A stretch of DNA of 64,000 nt. Origin: Promicromonospora citrea (GTDB lineage Bacteria > Actinomycetota > Actinomycetes > Actinomycetales > Cellulomonadaceae). The stretch spans positions 54,449 through 118,448 of the forward strand of contig NZ_JABEMG010000002.1 of the NCBI RefSeq assembly GCF_013004695.1, read 5' to 3'. Shown here in pieces: positions 1 to 8,559 of the stretch. Below the pieces are notes generated by a model, which saw only the letters and a program-made list of their open reading frames with translations, did no database searches and was not told the DNA's origin. The translations under genes were made by a program, and so were the position numbers. Numbering within the stretch: position 1 is the stretch's first letter; every line of letters starts with the position of its first letter.

Positions 1-641
1 CCGCTGCCCTGACACCGCGCCGCGAGCGCACCCGCGAGCGCCTGCTCGACGCGGCCTACGCCGTGTTCGCCCAGCACGGCATCCACGGCGCGTCGATCGA
101 GGCCGTGTGCGAGGCCGCCGGCTTCACGCGCGGAGCCTTCTACTCGAACTTCAGCAGCAAGGAGGAGCTGTTCCTCGCGCTCGCCGAGCGGGCGATGCGC
201 AGGCAGCTCGGGGCGCTGGAGGAGATCACGCGGAACCTCGAGCCCGAGGTCGTCCGCTGCGGTGCGGTCAACCCGGACGCGATCAGCACGATCCTCTCGG
301 TGATGGTGCCGGACCCCGGTGACGCCAGGCAGTGGGCCCTCATGCGCGCGGAGCTCGAGCTGCTCGCGATGCGCGACCCCGACGTGGGTCGGCCGTTCCT
401 GGCGCAGGAGGAGATGATCCGGACCGAGCTGGGGGCCGCGATCGCGCGCATCCTCGACGACTTCGGCCTGCGGTTCACGATCGACCAGCGCACGGCGGTC
501 GACCTGCTGCTCAGCACCTACGAGTCGTCGGCGCGCGCCGCGGTCACCGCCGGTCAGGCGGTCGGGCAGGACGGCGACGCCGCACCGGGCACCGCCGTCC
601 TGAGCCAGCTGGTCAACCTGCTGATGACGACGACCGACTGA
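1..641 (+). CDS. TetR/AcrR family transcriptional regulator (5' end outside window)
   Basis: Open from the left edge in the frame of position 3, so the true start lies upstream; 212 residues are visible. The visible N-terminus is a TetR helix-turn-helix: RERLLDAA, then TRGAFYSNFSSKEELF, the recognition helix with the usual YxxFxSKEEL signature. The rest is an all-helical ligand/dimerisation domain with no recognisable effector class. It ends 3 bp before the convergent pgm stop. Regulators of this type usually repress a neighbouring transporter or enzyme, but the likely target is outside the window. Family assignment is firm; the ligand is unknown. Confidence 0.9.
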   Translation, partial: AALTPRRERTRERLLDAAYAVFAQHGIHGASIEAVCEAAGFTRGAFYSNFSSKEELFLALAERAMRRQLGALEEITRNLEPEVVRCGAVNPDAISTILSVMVPDPGDARQWALMRAELELLAMRDPDVGRPFLAQEEMIRTELGAAIARILDDFGLRFTIDQRTAVDLLLSTYESSARAAVTAGQAVGQDGDAAPGTAVLSQLVNLLMTTTD

Positions 642-644
642 CGG

Positions 645-2321
645 TCAGCCGAGCACCTCGCCGACGAGCGTCTTCGCGGCGTCCTGCACCTCGGCGAGGT
701 GCTCGGCGGACACGAACGACTCGGCGTAGATCTTGTAGACGTCCTCCGTGCCGCTCGGCCGGGCGGCGAACCACGCGTCGGCCGTGGTCACCTTCAGCCC
801 ACCGATCTTGGCGCCGTTGCCCGGCGCCTCCGTGAGCGTCGCGGTGATGTCCTGCCCGGCCAGCGTCGTCGACGTCACGTCCGACGGCGCGAGCGCGCCG
901 AGGCGGGCCTTCTGCTCGCGCGTGGCGGCGGCGTCGACGCGGGCGTACCAGCTCTGCCCGTGCCGCTCGACCTGCGCGGCGTGGTGCTCGGACGGGCTGC
1001 GGCCCGTGGTGGCGAGGATCTCGGAGGCGAGGAGCGCGAGCAGGATGCCGTCCTTGTCGGTGGACCAGACGCGGCCGTCCTTGCGCAGGAACGACGCGCC
1101 CGCCGACTCCTCGCCGCCGAACCCGACCTCGCCCGAGAGCAGCCCTGGCACGAACCACTTGAACCCGACGGGCACCTCGACCAGGCGCCGGTCCAGGCCC
1201 GCGGCGACCCGGTCGATGAGCGCGGACGACACGAGTGTCTTGCCGACCGCCGCACCCGCGGGCCAGCTCGGGCGCGCCCCGCCGAACAGGTACTCGATGG
1301 CGACGGCGAGGAAGTGGTTGGGGTTCATGAGGCCGTCGGCCGTCACGATGCCGTGGCGGTCCGAGTCGGCGTCGTTGCCGGTCGCGATGTCGAACGGCGC
1401 GTCCGCCGCCATCTTCTCGACCAGCGACGCCATGGCGTACGACGAGCTGCAGTCCATGCGGATCTTGCCGTCCCAGTCGAGCGTCATGAACGACCACCGC
1501 GGGTCGACCTGCGGGTTGACCACCGTGAGGTCGAGGTCGTAGCGCTCGGCGATCGCCGCCCAGTACTCGACCGACGCGCCGCCCAGCGGGTCGGCGCCGA
1601 TGCGGACGCCCGAGGTACGGATGGCCTCGAGGTCGAGCACGTTGCTCAGGTCGTCCACGTAGGTCGACAGGTAGTCGTGCCGGTGGGTGCTGTCCGCGGC
1701 GAGCGCGGTCTCGAGCGGGACCCGCTTCACCTGGCCGACGCCGGTGCGCAGGATCTCGTTGGCGCGGTCCGCGATCCACCCCGTCGCGTCGGACCCGGCG
1801 GGCCCGCCGTGCGGCGGGTTGTACTTGAACCCGCCGTCGCGCGGCGGGTTGTGGGACGGCGTGACGACGATGCCGTCGGCCAGCCCGGAGCCGGGCGCGG
1901 CGAGGCCGGGGGTCCCCTCGGCGAACCGGGTCTGGTTGTGCAGCAGGATCGACTGGCTCACGGCGGGCGTCGGCGTCCACGAGTCGCGCGCGTCGACCAT
2001 GACGTCGACCTCGGCGGCCGCCAGCACCTCGAGGGCCGTGCGCCAGGCCGGCTCCGACAGCGCGTGGGTGTCGCGCCCGATGAACAGCGGGCCGTCGGTG
2101 CCCTGGTCGCGCCGGTACTCGACGATCGCGGCGGTGATCGCGACGATGTGCGCCTCGTTGAACGCGTGGTCCAGGCTGGACCCGCGATGGCCGGAGGTGC
2201 CGAAGACGACCTGCTGGGCCGGGTCGTCCGGATCCGGTGCGAGGTCGTAGTAGGCGCCGACCACCTGGTCGACGTCGATCAGGTCACTGGGCTGGGCAGG
2301 AGTTCCGGCACGCGCATCCAT
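645..2321 (-). CDS. pgm: Phosphoglucomutase (alpha-D-glucose phosphate-specific)
   Basis: Interconverts glucose-1-phosphate and glucose-6-phosphate in the cytoplasm, linking glycogen/trehalose and cell-wall sugar synthesis to glycolysis. It has 558 residues, the usual length of the single-domain-chain bacterial Pgm. Visible motifs in order are the phosphoserine loop VVTPSHNPP, the Mg-binding [10 protein letters not shown], the sugar-binding [11 protein letters not shown] and the phosphate-binding [14 protein letters not shown]. The ATG at 2321 was chosen because MDARAGTP leads directly into the conserved N-terminus; a longer open frame upstream runs through a tandem repeat and is probably untranslated. 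Convergent with the TetR gene, 3 bp apart. No clear Shine-Dalgarno precedes the start, because repeat DNA occupies that region. Confidence 0.95.
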   Translation of the reverse strand: MDARAGTPAQPSDLIDVDQVVGAYYDLAPDPDDPAQQVVFGTSGHRGSSLDHAFNEAHIVAITAAIVEYRRDQGTDGPLFIGRDTHALSEPAWRTALEVLAAAEVDVMVDARDSWTPTPAVSQSILLHNQTRFAEGTPGLAAPGSGLADGIVVTPSHNPPRDGGFKYNPPHGGPAGSDATGWIADRANEILRTGVGQVKRVPLETALAADSTHRHDYLSTYVDDLSNVLDLEAIRTSGVRIGADPLGGASVEYWAAIAERYDLDLTVVNPQVDPRWSFMTLDWDGKIRMDCSSSYAMASLVEKMAADAPFDIATGNDADSDRHGIVTADGLMNPNHFLAVAIEYLFGGARPSWPAGAAVGKTLVSSALIDRVAAGLDRRLVEVPVGFKWFVPGLLSGEVGFGGEESAGASFLRKDGRVWSTDKDGILLALLASEILATTGRSPSEHHAAQVERHGQSWYARVDAAATREQKARLGALAPSDVTSTTLAGQDITATLTEAPGNGAKIGGLKVTTADAWFAARPSGTEDVYKIYAESFVSAEHLAEVQDAAKTLVGEVLG

Positions 2322-2330
2322 GTGGTCGAT

Positions 2331-2414
2331 ACTGCCAGGAACGGGCCACCGACACTGCCAGGAACGGGCCTCCGACACTGCCAGGAACGGGCCACCGCCA
2401 CTGCCGGAGCAGGC
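2331..2414. repeat. 23-bp tandem repeat, about 3.6 copies, immediately upstream of pgm
   Basis: Three consecutive 23-bp units start at 2331, 2354 and 2377, each beginning actgccaggaacgggcc and differing by only one to two bases, followed by a decayed fourth copy from 2400. The array ends 10 bp before the pgm start codon and lies about 40 bp from the rhodanese start on the other strand. It therefore occupies the whole divergent promoter region. No hairpin-forming symmetry is obvious within a unit. Confidence 0.9.
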
Positions 2415-2443
2415 GTCGCGCGGGGTGGGTCCGCCGCGCGACG

Positions 2444-2449
2444 TAGGCT
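2444..2449 (+). promoter_or_regulatory. -10 box (TAGGCT) of a leaderless transcript for the rhodanese gene
   Basis: TAGGCT matches the actinobacterial TANNNT -10 consensus and lies exactly 6 nt before the ATG at 2456, so transcription should begin at or next to the start codon. There is no Shine-Dalgarno sequence. The same arrangement recurs before the tricorn and oligopeptidase B genes. Confidence 0.6.
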
Positions 2450-2455
2450 GGCGGC

Positions 2456-2791
2456 ATGTTCCCGCCCATGCAGCCCGAGGTCCCTGCGGTCCACCCGAGC
2501 GAGCTCGACCCCTCCTCCCCCGTCCCGGACGGGTCGACCCTTCTCGACGTGCGCGAGCAGGACGAGTGGGACGCCGGCCACGCCCCCGGTGCCGTGCACA
2601 TCCCGCTGGGTGACCTGCCCGCGCGGTTCGGCGAGCTCGACGCCGACTCACCGATCCTGGTCATGTGCCACTCGGGCGGCCGCTCGGCGCGCGCCACGCA
2701 GTGGCTCAACGAGGCGGTCGGCTACGAGGCGACGAACCTCGACGGCGGCATCATCGCCTGGGAGGGCGCGGGCCTGCCGGTCGAGCGCTGA
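2456..2791 (+). CDS. Single-domain rhodanese-like protein
   Basis: A 111-residue protein made of one rhodanese domain. [22 protein letters not shown] is split over its first half, and the active-site loop CHSGGRSA carries the catalytic cysteine that would hold a persulfide. The six-residue loop after the Cys fits sulfurtransferases rather than Cdc25-type phosphatases. Such proteins move sulfane sulfur in the cytoplasm, for example in cyanide or thiosulfate detoxification or cofactor sulfuration; the acceptor here is unknown. The gene is monocistronic, divergent from pgm, and ends 10 bp before the stop of the convergent glycoside-hydrolase-like gene. Start fixed by the leaderless promoter. Confidence 0.9.
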   Translation: MFPPMQPEVPAVHPSELDPSSPVPDGSTLLDVREQDEWDAGHAPGAVHIPLGDLPARFGELDADSPILVMCHSGGRSARATQWLNEAVGYEATNLDGGIIAWEGAGLPVER

Positions 2792-2801
2792 GCGCTCGCG
2801 C

Positions 2802-4514
2802 TCACCGGACCGTGGACGGCCGGCTCGGGCCGGACTCGTTCCACACGCGGTCCAGCGCGGTGACGGCGTAGGTGTACGGCGTCCCCGGCTCCGCCGTCGT
2901 GTCCAGCCACGTCTGGATGCGGCCACCCGTCGCGCGGAAGGTGCCCACCAGGTTCGTCGGGACGTCCGTGTCCACCGAGTCGGCGACGCCCCGCACGCGG
3001 TAGACGGCGAACGACGTCGCGCGCGCGATCCGCACCCCGATGTCGGCGACGTGCAGCCGGACGCCGCCGTCGACCCGGCGGGCGTTCGCCAGCACGGGGC
3101 TCACGACGGGGTCGGCGGGCAGGTGCGGCATGGGCGGGACCAGCGCCGGCTGCTGGTAGTGGTCGGCCACGACGCGCGACATGCCACCCTGCGGGTCGGC
3201 CGGGACGTGCACGGCCGAGTAGTAGACGTTGCCGTGGACCGGGCCGACGTCGCGGCTGACCTCCCGGCAGAGGTCGAGGTGGTTGGTCAGCTCGTCGGGG
3301 TCGGTGAACACGCCGCTCGACATCTTGTAGAGCGCCTCGCCCACGTAGAGCTGCGTGCCCGACTGCGCCGCGAGCTCCGCCCACCACGGCACGAGGGCCG
3401 CGTAGTCGGCGACCGCGAGCCCGATCTGCCAGTAGATCTGCGGGTTGATGTAGTCGAGCCAGCCCTCGAGCACCCACTTGCGCGTGTCCGCGAACTGGTC
3501 GTCGTACGACTGCGAGCCGCCCGTGTCCGAACCCAGCGGGTCGGTCGAGGAGTTGCGCCAGATGCCGAACGGGCTGATCCCGAACTTGGCCCACGGCTTG
3601 GCCGCCTTGACCCGCGAGCTCATCGTCTCGACGAACCGGTCGACGTTCGCGCGGCGCCAGTCCTCGATCGAGTCGAAGCCCGCGCCGTACCGCTCGAAGG
3701 TCGCGGCGTCGGGCAGCGTCTCGCCCGCCACGGGGTACGGGTAGAAGTAGTCGTCGAAGTGCACGCCGTCGATGTCGTAGGTCTCGACCGCGTGCAGGAT
3801 CGCCCGCTGGATGTGCTCCTGCGCCTCGGGGATGCCCGGGTCGAAGTAGAGGCGGCCGCCGTACGCCCACACCCAGTCCGGGTGCTGCCGCGCCGGGTGG
3901 TCGGCCACGAGCTGCGCCGGGTCCGGCTGCATCGAGACGCGATACGGGTTGAACCAGGCGTGCAGCTCGATGTTGCGCCGGTGCGCCTCCTCGACCATGA
4001 ACGCCAGCGGGTCGTAGCCCGGGTCGACGCCCTGCGTGCCGGTCAGGTACTGCGACCAGGGCTCGTACGGGCTGTCCCACATCGCGTCGGCCGTGGGCCG
4101 GACCTGGACGAAGACGGCGTTCAGCCGGTTCTCCCGGGCGACCTCGAGGTGGCGGACGAACTCGGCCTTCTGCGCCTCGGCGTCCAGCCCGCTCGCCGAC
4201 GGCCAGTCGATGTTCGCGACCGACGCGATCCACATGCCGCGCAGCTCACGCTTCTGGTTCAGCGCCGACGGCGGCTCAGGGGACGCGTTGCCCGTCATCG
4301 CCGTCGCACCGAGCGCCGTGGCGGGGTCGAGGGCCGCGATCGTGACGCCGATGGCCGCCGCGGCGGTACCCGCCGCCGCCATCGTGAGGAACTCCCTGCG
4401 GCCGAGCCCTGCGGCGGGCCCCGCAGGCCTCGCCTCCTGCCGTTCCGGTGAGAGCGACCTGGTCCGCGCCCAGGCGGGCATCGGTGTCGTCTCGGTACGG
4501 ACGGGGTGCCTCAC
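2802..4514 (-). CDS. Tat-exported glycoside-hydrolase-like family 10 (GHL10/DUF187) protein
   Basis: Predicted 570-residue exported protein. The N-terminus carries a twin-arginine signal (GRREFLTMAAAG) about 40 residues in, followed by a TIM-barrel resembling the GHL10/YngK family: ELRGMWIASVANIDWPS, then FVQVRPTADAMWDSPYEPWS, GIHFDDYFYPYP-like VHFDDYFYPYP, and INPQIYWQIG. These proteins are thought to act on cell-envelope or plant glycans, but no substrate can be read from the sequence. The GTG at 4514 was preferred because GGAGG lies 8 nt upstream; an ATG at 4481 would shorten the region before the Tat motif. The C-terminal 100 residues look like a fibronectin-type beta domain (YAVTALDRVWNESGPS). 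Confidence 0.85.
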   Translation of the reverse strand: MRHPVRTETTPMPAWARTRSLSPERQEARPAGPAAGLGRREFLTMAAAGTAAAAIGVTIAALDPATALGATAMTGNASPEPPSALNQKRELRGMWIASVANIDWPSASGLDAEAQKAEFVRHLEVARENRLNAVFVQVRPTADAMWDSPYEPWSQYLTGTQGVDPGYDPLAFMVEEAHRRNIELHAWFNPYRVSMQPDPAQLVADHPARQHPDWVWAYGGRLYFDPGIPEAQEHIQRAILHAVETYDIDGVHFDDYFYPYPVAGETLPDAATFERYGAGFDSIEDWRRANVDRFVETMSSRVKAAKPWAKFGISPFGIWRNSSTDPLGSDTGGSQSYDDQFADTRKWVLEGWLDYINPQIYWQIGLAVADYAALVPWWAELAAQSGTQLYVGEALYKMSSGVFTDPDELTNHLDLCREVSRDVGPVHGNVYYSAVHVPADPQGGMSRVVADHYQQPALVPPMPHLPADPVVSPVLANARRVDGGVRLHVADIGVRIARATSFAVYRVRGVADSVDTDVPTNLVGTFRATGGRIQTWLDTTAEPGTPYTYAVTALDRVWNESGPSRPSTVR

Positions 4515-4747
4515 GTGCTCGACCTCCGGTACTGGCTGCTGGGGGTTGGTGCCGTGGTGCTCAGGGTGAAGTTGGCCGGCGTCGAACGGCCACATCGAGG
4601 TGACGAACAATGCCACCGGCCGACGCCGTGGGGAAACTCTCGCACATGTGCGGTCGGATGTGAAGTTGCAGGGCGAATCCTGATGTGGAAAGAATTTTCA
4701 CACAGTGGCAAGAGCGCCGGTCAGAGGCCTGCGGATCGGTGGCCCGC

Positions 4748-5056
4748 TCAGGGCGCGAGGGGCTTGCGGAGCAGGTCGTCGTACTCCGGCGCGTGCTTCC
4801 GGACGTAGGCCCGGACGTACGGGCAGAGCGGGACGACCTTGCGACCGGACGCGCGGACGGCGCTCAGTGCCGCCTTCGCGAGCCGGCCCGCCAGCCCCTG
4901 GCCCTCGAACCGTTCGAGCACCTCGGTGTGCAGGATGGCGACGATGCCGGGCTCGCCCGCGTCGTACTCCGCGTACCCGGCGAGGACCCCGTCGACGACC
5001 ACCTCGAAGCGGGACTCGTCGCTGTTGTCGGTCACCGTCACCCGGGATTCGGTCAT
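4748..5056 (-). CDS. Small GNAT-fold N-acetyltransferase (YjdJ/NATD1-like)
   Basis: A 102-residue minimal GNAT domain. It shows VDGVLAGYAEYD, ILHTEVLERFEGQGLAGRLAKAAL (the acetyl-CoA pyrophosphate loop is EGQGLAG) and a C-terminal PYVRAYVRKHAPEYDDLL typical of the YjdJ/NATD1 group. These cytoplasmic proteins probably use acetyl-CoA; the acceptor is unknown. The upstream region shared with the MFS gene is about 100 bp and GC-rich. The 233-bp gap at 4515-4747 holds the promoter of the glycoside-hydrolase-like gene, including an unusually AT-rich patch near 4685-4705, and no further gene. Confidence 0.85.
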   Translation of the reverse strand: MTESRVTVTDNSDESRFEVVVDGVLAGYAEYDAGEPGIVAILHTEVLERFEGQGLAGRLAKAALSAVRASGRKVVPLCPYVRAYVRKHAPEYDDLLRKPLAP

Positions 5057-5153
5057 GGAGCCATCGTGAGCCCTTCCGACGGCGGAAGCCAGCCCCGGCC
5101 GGGGCGGCGCCGGCCGGCCCGGCCGTGTCAGTGGTCGGTGCGAGGATCAGGAC

Positions 5154-6377
5154 GTGCCAGGAACCGCCCTCCCGTCCCGCTCCAACCCGTACGTCGCCGT
5201 GCTGCGCACCCCCGGTGCGCTGCGGTTCTCCGCGGCGGGCGCGCTCGCCCGCCTACCGATGTCGATGGTCGGCATCGGCGCGGTGCTCATGGTCCAGGGG
5301 CTGTACGGCAGCTACGCCATGGCGGGCCGGGTGGCGGCCGTGCTGGGTCTCGCGCAGGCGTTCCTCGCGCCGCAGATCGCGCGCTGGGTGGACCGCCACG
5401 GCCAGCGCACCGTGCTCCTGCCCGCCCTCGTCGTCACCGCGGTCGGGCTCGGCGGCCTCGTCACCGCGGCGGTGCTGGGCGCCCCGGAGTGGGTGCTGTG
5501 GCCGTTCGCCGCGGTCGCGGGCGGCAGCCAGGGGTCGTACGGGTCGATGGTGCGGGCGCGCTGGAACGGTGTCCTGGACGACCCACGCCGCCTGCACACG
5601 GCGTACTCGCTGGAGTCCTCGATCGACGAGCTCGTCTACATCGTGGGTCCCGTCCTCGCGACCACGCTCGCCACGGCGGTGGCCGCGCCGTCGGGCCTCG
5701 TGGTCGCAGGGTTCGCCGCCGTGGTGGGCGGGCTGCTGTTCGTGGTGCAGCGCGCGACGGAGCCGGCCGTCGTCGTCCCGGAGACCGAGGAGCGGCGGCG
5801 GCCGGTCGTGCTCGTCCCCGGCATGCCCGCGCTCGTGCTGGTCTTCGTGGCGATGGGCGTCATCTTCGGCTCCATGGAGGTGGTGACCGTCGCCTTCGCG
5901 GAGGAGCTGGGCAGCAAGGGTGCCTCGGGGCTCGTGCTCGCGGTGTTCGCGCTGGGCTCGATGATCGCGGGCCTGGTCTACGGCGCGCGCACCTTCACCA
6001 GCCCGGCCGTGCGCCGGTTCGTGATCGGCATGGTCGCCCTGGCGCCCGGCGTCTCCCTGTTCCTGCTGGCCCACTCGCTCTGGGTGCTCGCGGGCGTGAT
6101 GTTCGTGGCGGGCCTCGCCATCGCGCCCACGGTGATCACCGGGAACGGCCTCGTCCAGGAGATGGTCGGCAGGCACCAGCTCACCGAGGCGCTCACGTGG
6201 GTGGGCACGTCGATCGGGATCGGGGCGTCGCTCGGGGCGTCGCTCGCCGGCCTGCGCGTGGACCAGGCGGGGGCGGACGCCGGCTTCCTCGTGCCCGTCG
6301 TCGCCGCCTGGTTCGCGGCCCTGACCACCCTGGCGGCGAGCCGCACGCTGCACCGCCAGGCCGCGGCGCGGTCGTAG
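5154..6377 (+). CDS. MFS transporter
   Basis: A 407-residue polytopic membrane protein with about 12 predicted hydrophobic segments and the MFS A-motif equivalent RWVDRHGQRTVLL after helix 2. No substrate-specific motif is recognisable; distant resemblance is to uncharacterised actinobacterial exporters. The GTG at 5154 was chosen: the protein begins VPGTALPSRSNPYVAVL, and a weak AGGAT lies close upstream, so translation may be leaderless. It stands alone, 86 bp before the nfeD-like gene. The reverse strand shows a long antisense open frame, which is a codon-bias shadow. Confidence 0.85.
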   Translation: MPGTALPSRSNPYVAVLRTPGALRFSAAGALARLPMSMVGIGAVLMVQGLYGSYAMAGRVAAVLGLAQAFLAPQIARWVDRHGQRTVLLPALVVTAVGLGGLVTAAVLGAPEWVLWPFAAVAGGSQGSYGSMVRARWNGVLDDPRRLHTAYSLESSIDELVYIVGPVLATTLATAVAAPSGLVVAGFAAVVGGLLFVVQRATEPAVVVPETEERRRPVVLVPGMPALVLVFVAMGVIFGSMEVVTVAFAEELGSKGASGLVLAVFALGSMIAGLVYGARTFTSPAVRRFVIGMVALAPGVSLFLLAHSLWVLAGVMFVAGLAIAPTVITGNGLVQEMVGRHQLTEALTWVGTSIGIGASLGASLAGLRVDQAGADAGFLVPVVAAWFAALTTLAASRTLHRQAAARS

Positions 6378-6463
6378 CCGGAACTTCACCCCGTTTCACG
6401 ACCGACGGCGGAGCCGTTCCTGATAACTTTCAGAACACTTCCAGACTCATCGAACGGACGCGC

Positions 6464-6928
6464 ATGCTCGTCTTCATCGTCATCGGCCTGCTCGGTCTCG
6501 CCCTCGCCGTGACGTCGCTCGTGCTCGGCGACTTCTTCGACCTGGCCGACGGCGCCGTCTCCGGCACGTCGCTCGGGGCAGGAGCGCTCCTGTTCGGGGC
6601 GACCGGCACGGTGATCCTGTCCGCCGGCCTCGAACCCTGGGTCGCCTACCCCGCAGGTGTCGTGGTGGGCCTCCTCGTGATCGTGCTGGTGAACGTCCTG
6701 ATCAAGCGCCTCAGGGCCGGTGACGACGGCGCGCCTGTCTCCCTGGTCGGCACGCAGGGCAGCGTGACCTCCGACGTCGACACGGCGCACGGCGAGGTCT
6801 CCCTCGACGCCACGAGCGAGCTGGAGACCCGGCTCGCGTTCGCCGACGAGCCGATCCCGCAGGGCACCCGGGTCGTCGTCGTCGAGCAGCACGGCGCACG
6901 TGTCAAGGTCGAGCCCGTCCCGCGCTGA
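6464..6928 (+). CDS. NfeD-like membrane protein
   Basis: A 154-residue protein with three to four hydrophobic segments (residues about 1-22, 38-55, 58-80) followed by a small soluble OB-fold domain (GTQGSVTSDVDTAHGEVSL through VVVVEQHGARVKVEP). This is the short, protease-free NfeD architecture. NfeD proteins are typically encoded beside flotillin/SPFH proteins and help organise membrane microdomains, and a flotillin gene follows 107 bp downstream on the same strand. The ATG at 6464 was selected since the upstream open frame belongs to another gene. The exact biochemical role of bacterial NfeD is not settled. Confidence 0.85.
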   Translation: MLVFIVIGLLGLALAVTSLVLGDFFDLADGAVSGTSLGAGALLFGATGTVILSAGLEPWVAYPAGVVVGLLVIVLVNVLIKRLRAGDDGAPVSLVGTQGSVTSDVDTAHGEVSLDATSELETRLAFADEPIPQGTRVVVVEQHGARVKVEPVPR

Positions 6929-7035
6929 GTCCTGTCCTGAGTCCTGCGCCCCCGGGCGCGGTCCCCGCTCTCGTCCATCCCTCGGCCGGGACCGCCTCGA
7001 CGGCCTGGTCGGTCCACCACACCCCAGGAGTCGAT

Positions 7036-8484
7036 ATGCCCGGTCAGGTCATAGGCATCATCGCTGTCGCCGCAGGCGTCGTCGCGATCTTCCTCGTGCT
7101 CGCGTTCGTCGCGAGCCGCATCCGGCGGGTGCCGCCCAACGAGGCGCTCATCGTGGTCGGCCGCGGCGCGGGCAAGTCGGAGGCGCAGCTCGCGAGCCAG
7201 CGTGTCGTCGTCGGCGGCCGGACGTTCGTGTGGCCCGTGCTGCAGCAGGGCTTCGCGATCTCGCTGGAGCAGCGCCAGATCGGCATCACCGTCGAGGGCG
7301 TGGACAAGAACCGCATCAAGATCGCGATCAAGGCGTCGATCAACTTCAAGGTGCGCGGCGACGAGGAGGGTGTGCGGCGCGCCGCCCAGCGCTTCCTCTC
7401 CCAGCAGCACCTGCTCACGGAGATCATCAAGGAGTCCCTCGAGGGCTCGCTGCGCTCCATCGTCGGCGACATGACGATCGAGCAGATCATCTCGGACCGC
7501 AAGGGCCTGTCCGACCGGGTGGTCCAGTCCACGAAGACGGACCTCTCGGAGCAGGGTCTCCAGGTCGACCTGCTCAACATCTCCGACATCTCGACCCCGG
7601 GGTCGGACTACCTCGCGAACCTCGGCCGCGCCGAGGCCGCCAACGCCCGACAGCTCGCCGAGGTGTCGGAGGCCGAGGCCAAGCGTGCCTCCGAGTTCGC
7701 CGTCATCGAGGCGGCCGAGCAGATCGCCGAGCGCCAGAAGGCCCTCGACCTCAAGAAGGCCGCCATCAAGGCCGAGACCGACCGTGCGAACGCCGAGGCC
7801 GAGGCGGCGGGCCAGCTCGCGCGCGCCGCGCAGGACCGTCTCGTCGCCCAGGAGGAGCGCGAGGCCATGGCCGAGAAGGCCCGCGTCGAGCAGGAGCGCC
7901 TCGACATCGAGGTCCGCAAGCCGGCGGAGGCGCAGGCCTACGCCGAGGTGCAGAGCGCCAACGCACGCCGCGACGCCAACAACGCCGCCACCGAGGCGGA
8001 GGCGTTCAAGCGCACGACCATCGCGCAGGCGAACAAGACCGCCGCCCTGCAGGACGCCGAGGCCGCCGCCGAGGCCGTGCGTCGCGCCGGTGAGGCCGAC
8101 CGCGACCGGCAGGTGGCGCTGGCCGCCGGTATCGAGGCAGAGGGTCGCGCCCGCGCCGCCGCGGTCGAGGCGGAGGGTCTCGCCGAGGCCGCCGCCACCG
8201 ACGCCAAGGCCGAGGCCCTGCGCAAGTACGGTGAGGCGGCCCTGGTCCAGGAGCTCATCGAGCGGCTGCCCGAGATCGTGCGCGCTGCCGCCGAGCCGAT
8301 CAGCTCCATCCAGGGCATGACCATGATCTCGACGGACGGCGCCTCGGCGGTCACCAAGAACGTGGCGTCGGTGCTCGGCGAGGGTCAGGGCGTCATCAAG
8401 CAGCTCACGGGCGTGGACATCAACCAGCTCATCTCGGCGCTGGCGCCCCGGTCCGAGGAGAAGAACGGCACCGCCGCGCACTGA
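7036..8484 (+). CDS. Flotillin-like SPFH/Band 7 protein
   Basis: A 482-residue membrane scaffold protein. An N-terminal membrane anchor (residues about 5-27) is followed by the SPFH domain (VPPNEALIVVGRGAGKSEAQ to QVDLLNISDISTPG). A long Ala/Glu-rich coiled coil of flotillin repeats follows (residues about 200-410, heavy in AEAxAE), and then a short C-terminal tail. Length and order match bacterial FloA/FloT. Flotillins gather in membrane patches that affect fluidity, secretion and signalling complexes. The AGGAG at 7024-7028 fits the ATG at 7036. Pairing with the upstream NfeD gene mirrors the Bacillus yuaF-floT arrangement. Confidence 0.93.
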   Translation: MPGQVIGIIAVAAGVVAIFLVLAFVASRIRRVPPNEALIVVGRGAGKSEAQLASQRVVVGGRTFVWPVLQQGFAISLEQRQIGITVEGVDKNRIKIAIKASINFKVRGDEEGVRRAAQRFLSQQHLLTEIIKESLEGSLRSIVGDMTIEQIISDRKGLSDRVVQSTKTDLSEQGLQVDLLNISDISTPGSDYLANLGRAEAANARQLAEVSEAEAKRASEFAVIEAAEQIAERQKALDLKKAAIKAETDRANAEAEAAGQLARAAQDRLVAQEEREAMAEKARVEQERLDIEVRKPAEAQAYAEVQSANARRDANNAATEAEAFKRTTIAQANKTAALQDAEAAAEAVRRAGEADRDRQVALAAGIEAEGRARAAAVEAEGLAEAAATDAKAEALRKYGEAALVQELIERLPEIVRAAAEPISSIQGMTMISTDGASAVTKNVASVLGEGQGVIKQLTGVDINQLISALAPRSEEKNGTAAH

Positions 8485-8500
8485 TCAGGCGGTACGACGC

Positions 8501-8537
8501 ACAGGACGCCCGGGCCGTCACGGCCCGGGCGTCCTGT
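8501..8537. terminator. Bidirectional hairpin between convergent flotillin and MFS genes
   Basis: Perfect 17-bp arms (starting acaggacgcccgggccg) separated by a three-base loop. It lies 17 bp after the flotillin stop and 23 bp before the stop of the convergent MFS gene, so it probably ends transcription from both sides. No clear U-tract is present on either side, as is common in GC-rich actinobacteria. Confidence 0.8.
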
Positions 8538-8559
8538 CGTGTGCAGGGGGTTCGCGGCG

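Noticed and set aside
699..4451. A 1250-codon plus-strand open frame across pgm, the rhodanese gene and the glycoside-hydrolase-like gene
   Set aside because: It is antisense to two well-supported genes, is Arg/Gly/Val-rich without any family motif, and reflects high GC content.
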